Shown: positions 5,784 through 5,859 of the stretch, piece by piece | Numbering within the stretch: position 1 is the first letter of the stretch | Layout: each line of letters opens with the position of its first letter | From: Candidatus Apopatocola equi | Lineage (GTDB): Bacteria; Bacillota; Clostridia; Oscillospirales; Oscillospiraceae | Length of the DNA: 5,859 bases | Assembly: GCA_018065965.1 (NCBI GenBank) | Contig: JAGHSH010000248.1 | Span: 1-5,859 of the forward strand | Direction of reading: 5' to 3' | Translations under genes and position numbers: made by a program | Notes under the pieces: generated by a model | The model's input: only the letters and a program-made list of their open reading frames with translations | Told to the model about the DNA's origin: nothing | The model's database searches: none

Positions 5784-5859
5784 TCACTTCTTTTTTCTGA
5801 ACTTCTTTTTTATTGCGTCAATAATGATGCTTATGACAATCACTATTGCTAAAATAGCA
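5784..5859 (-). CDS. C-terminal end of a hydrophobic protein, cut by the right edge
   Basis: On the minus strand a frame open from the window edge encodes 24 residues before a TGA at 5784-5786. They read as a hydrophobic helix (AILAIVIVISIII) followed by a very basic tail (DAIKKKFRKKK). This is the pattern of a last membrane helix with a cytoplasmic positive end. It lies 72 bases upstream of the 61-residue membrane protein, on the same strand and with the same AT-rich composition, so the two probably belong to one transcript. The rest of the gene is outside the window and no function can be given. Confidence 0.6.
   Translation of the reverse strand, partial: AILAIVIVISIIIDAIKKKFRKKK

Overview
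The window is a stretch of ordinary bacterial chromosome. It is mostly GC-rich and carries two convergent gene blocks, a serine tRNA, a monocistronic enzyme gene and, at the right end, an AT-rich patch of small membrane proteins. Purine-rich Shine-Dalgarno sites 7-9 bases before nearly every start, consensus sigma-A-type promoters, strong intrinsic terminators and a tRNA gene with an encoded CCA all suit a GC-rich member of the Clostridia, such as the Oscillospiraceae. That placement is inferred from gene content and signals, not from a marker gene.

Positions 1-3082 (+ strand) hold an aromatic amino acid operon: prephenate dehydrogenase (cut by the left edge), a class I DAHP synthase and a class I/II aminotransferase. 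They cover the entry step of the shikimate pathway and, if the aminotransferase acts on 4-hydroxyphenylpyruvate, the last two steps to tyrosine. Gaps are 15 and 35 bases with no terminator inside. A strong hairpin at 3113-3162 ends the operon and may also stop the convergent minus-strand genes.

Positions 3193-4032 (- strand) hold a short-chain flavodoxin followed by a 91-residue protein of unknown function. Upstream of them, also on the minus strand, is tRNA-Ser(GGA) (4154-4245) with its own promoter and its own terminator.

Positions 4246-4410 form a compact divergent control region: the tRNA promoter facing left and a near-perfect consensus promoter facing right. The latter drives a 330-residue protein of the uroporphyrinogen decarboxylase / cobamide methyltransferase superfamily (4411-5403). 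It is not a typical HemE, and it is closed by a 14-bp-stem terminator at 5465-5505.

From about 5506 to the end the DNA becomes clearly AT-rich. It encodes, on the minus strand, a 61-residue two-helix membrane protein and the C-terminus of another hydrophobic protein that enters from the right edge. This is the most likely boundary of a recently acquired or fast-evolving segment.

I saw no CRISPR array, transposase, phage gene or clear new system. The points most worth following are the unassigned UroD-like enzyme under a very strong promoter, the altered inhibitor-loop region of the DAHP synthase, and the AT-rich small-protein patch.
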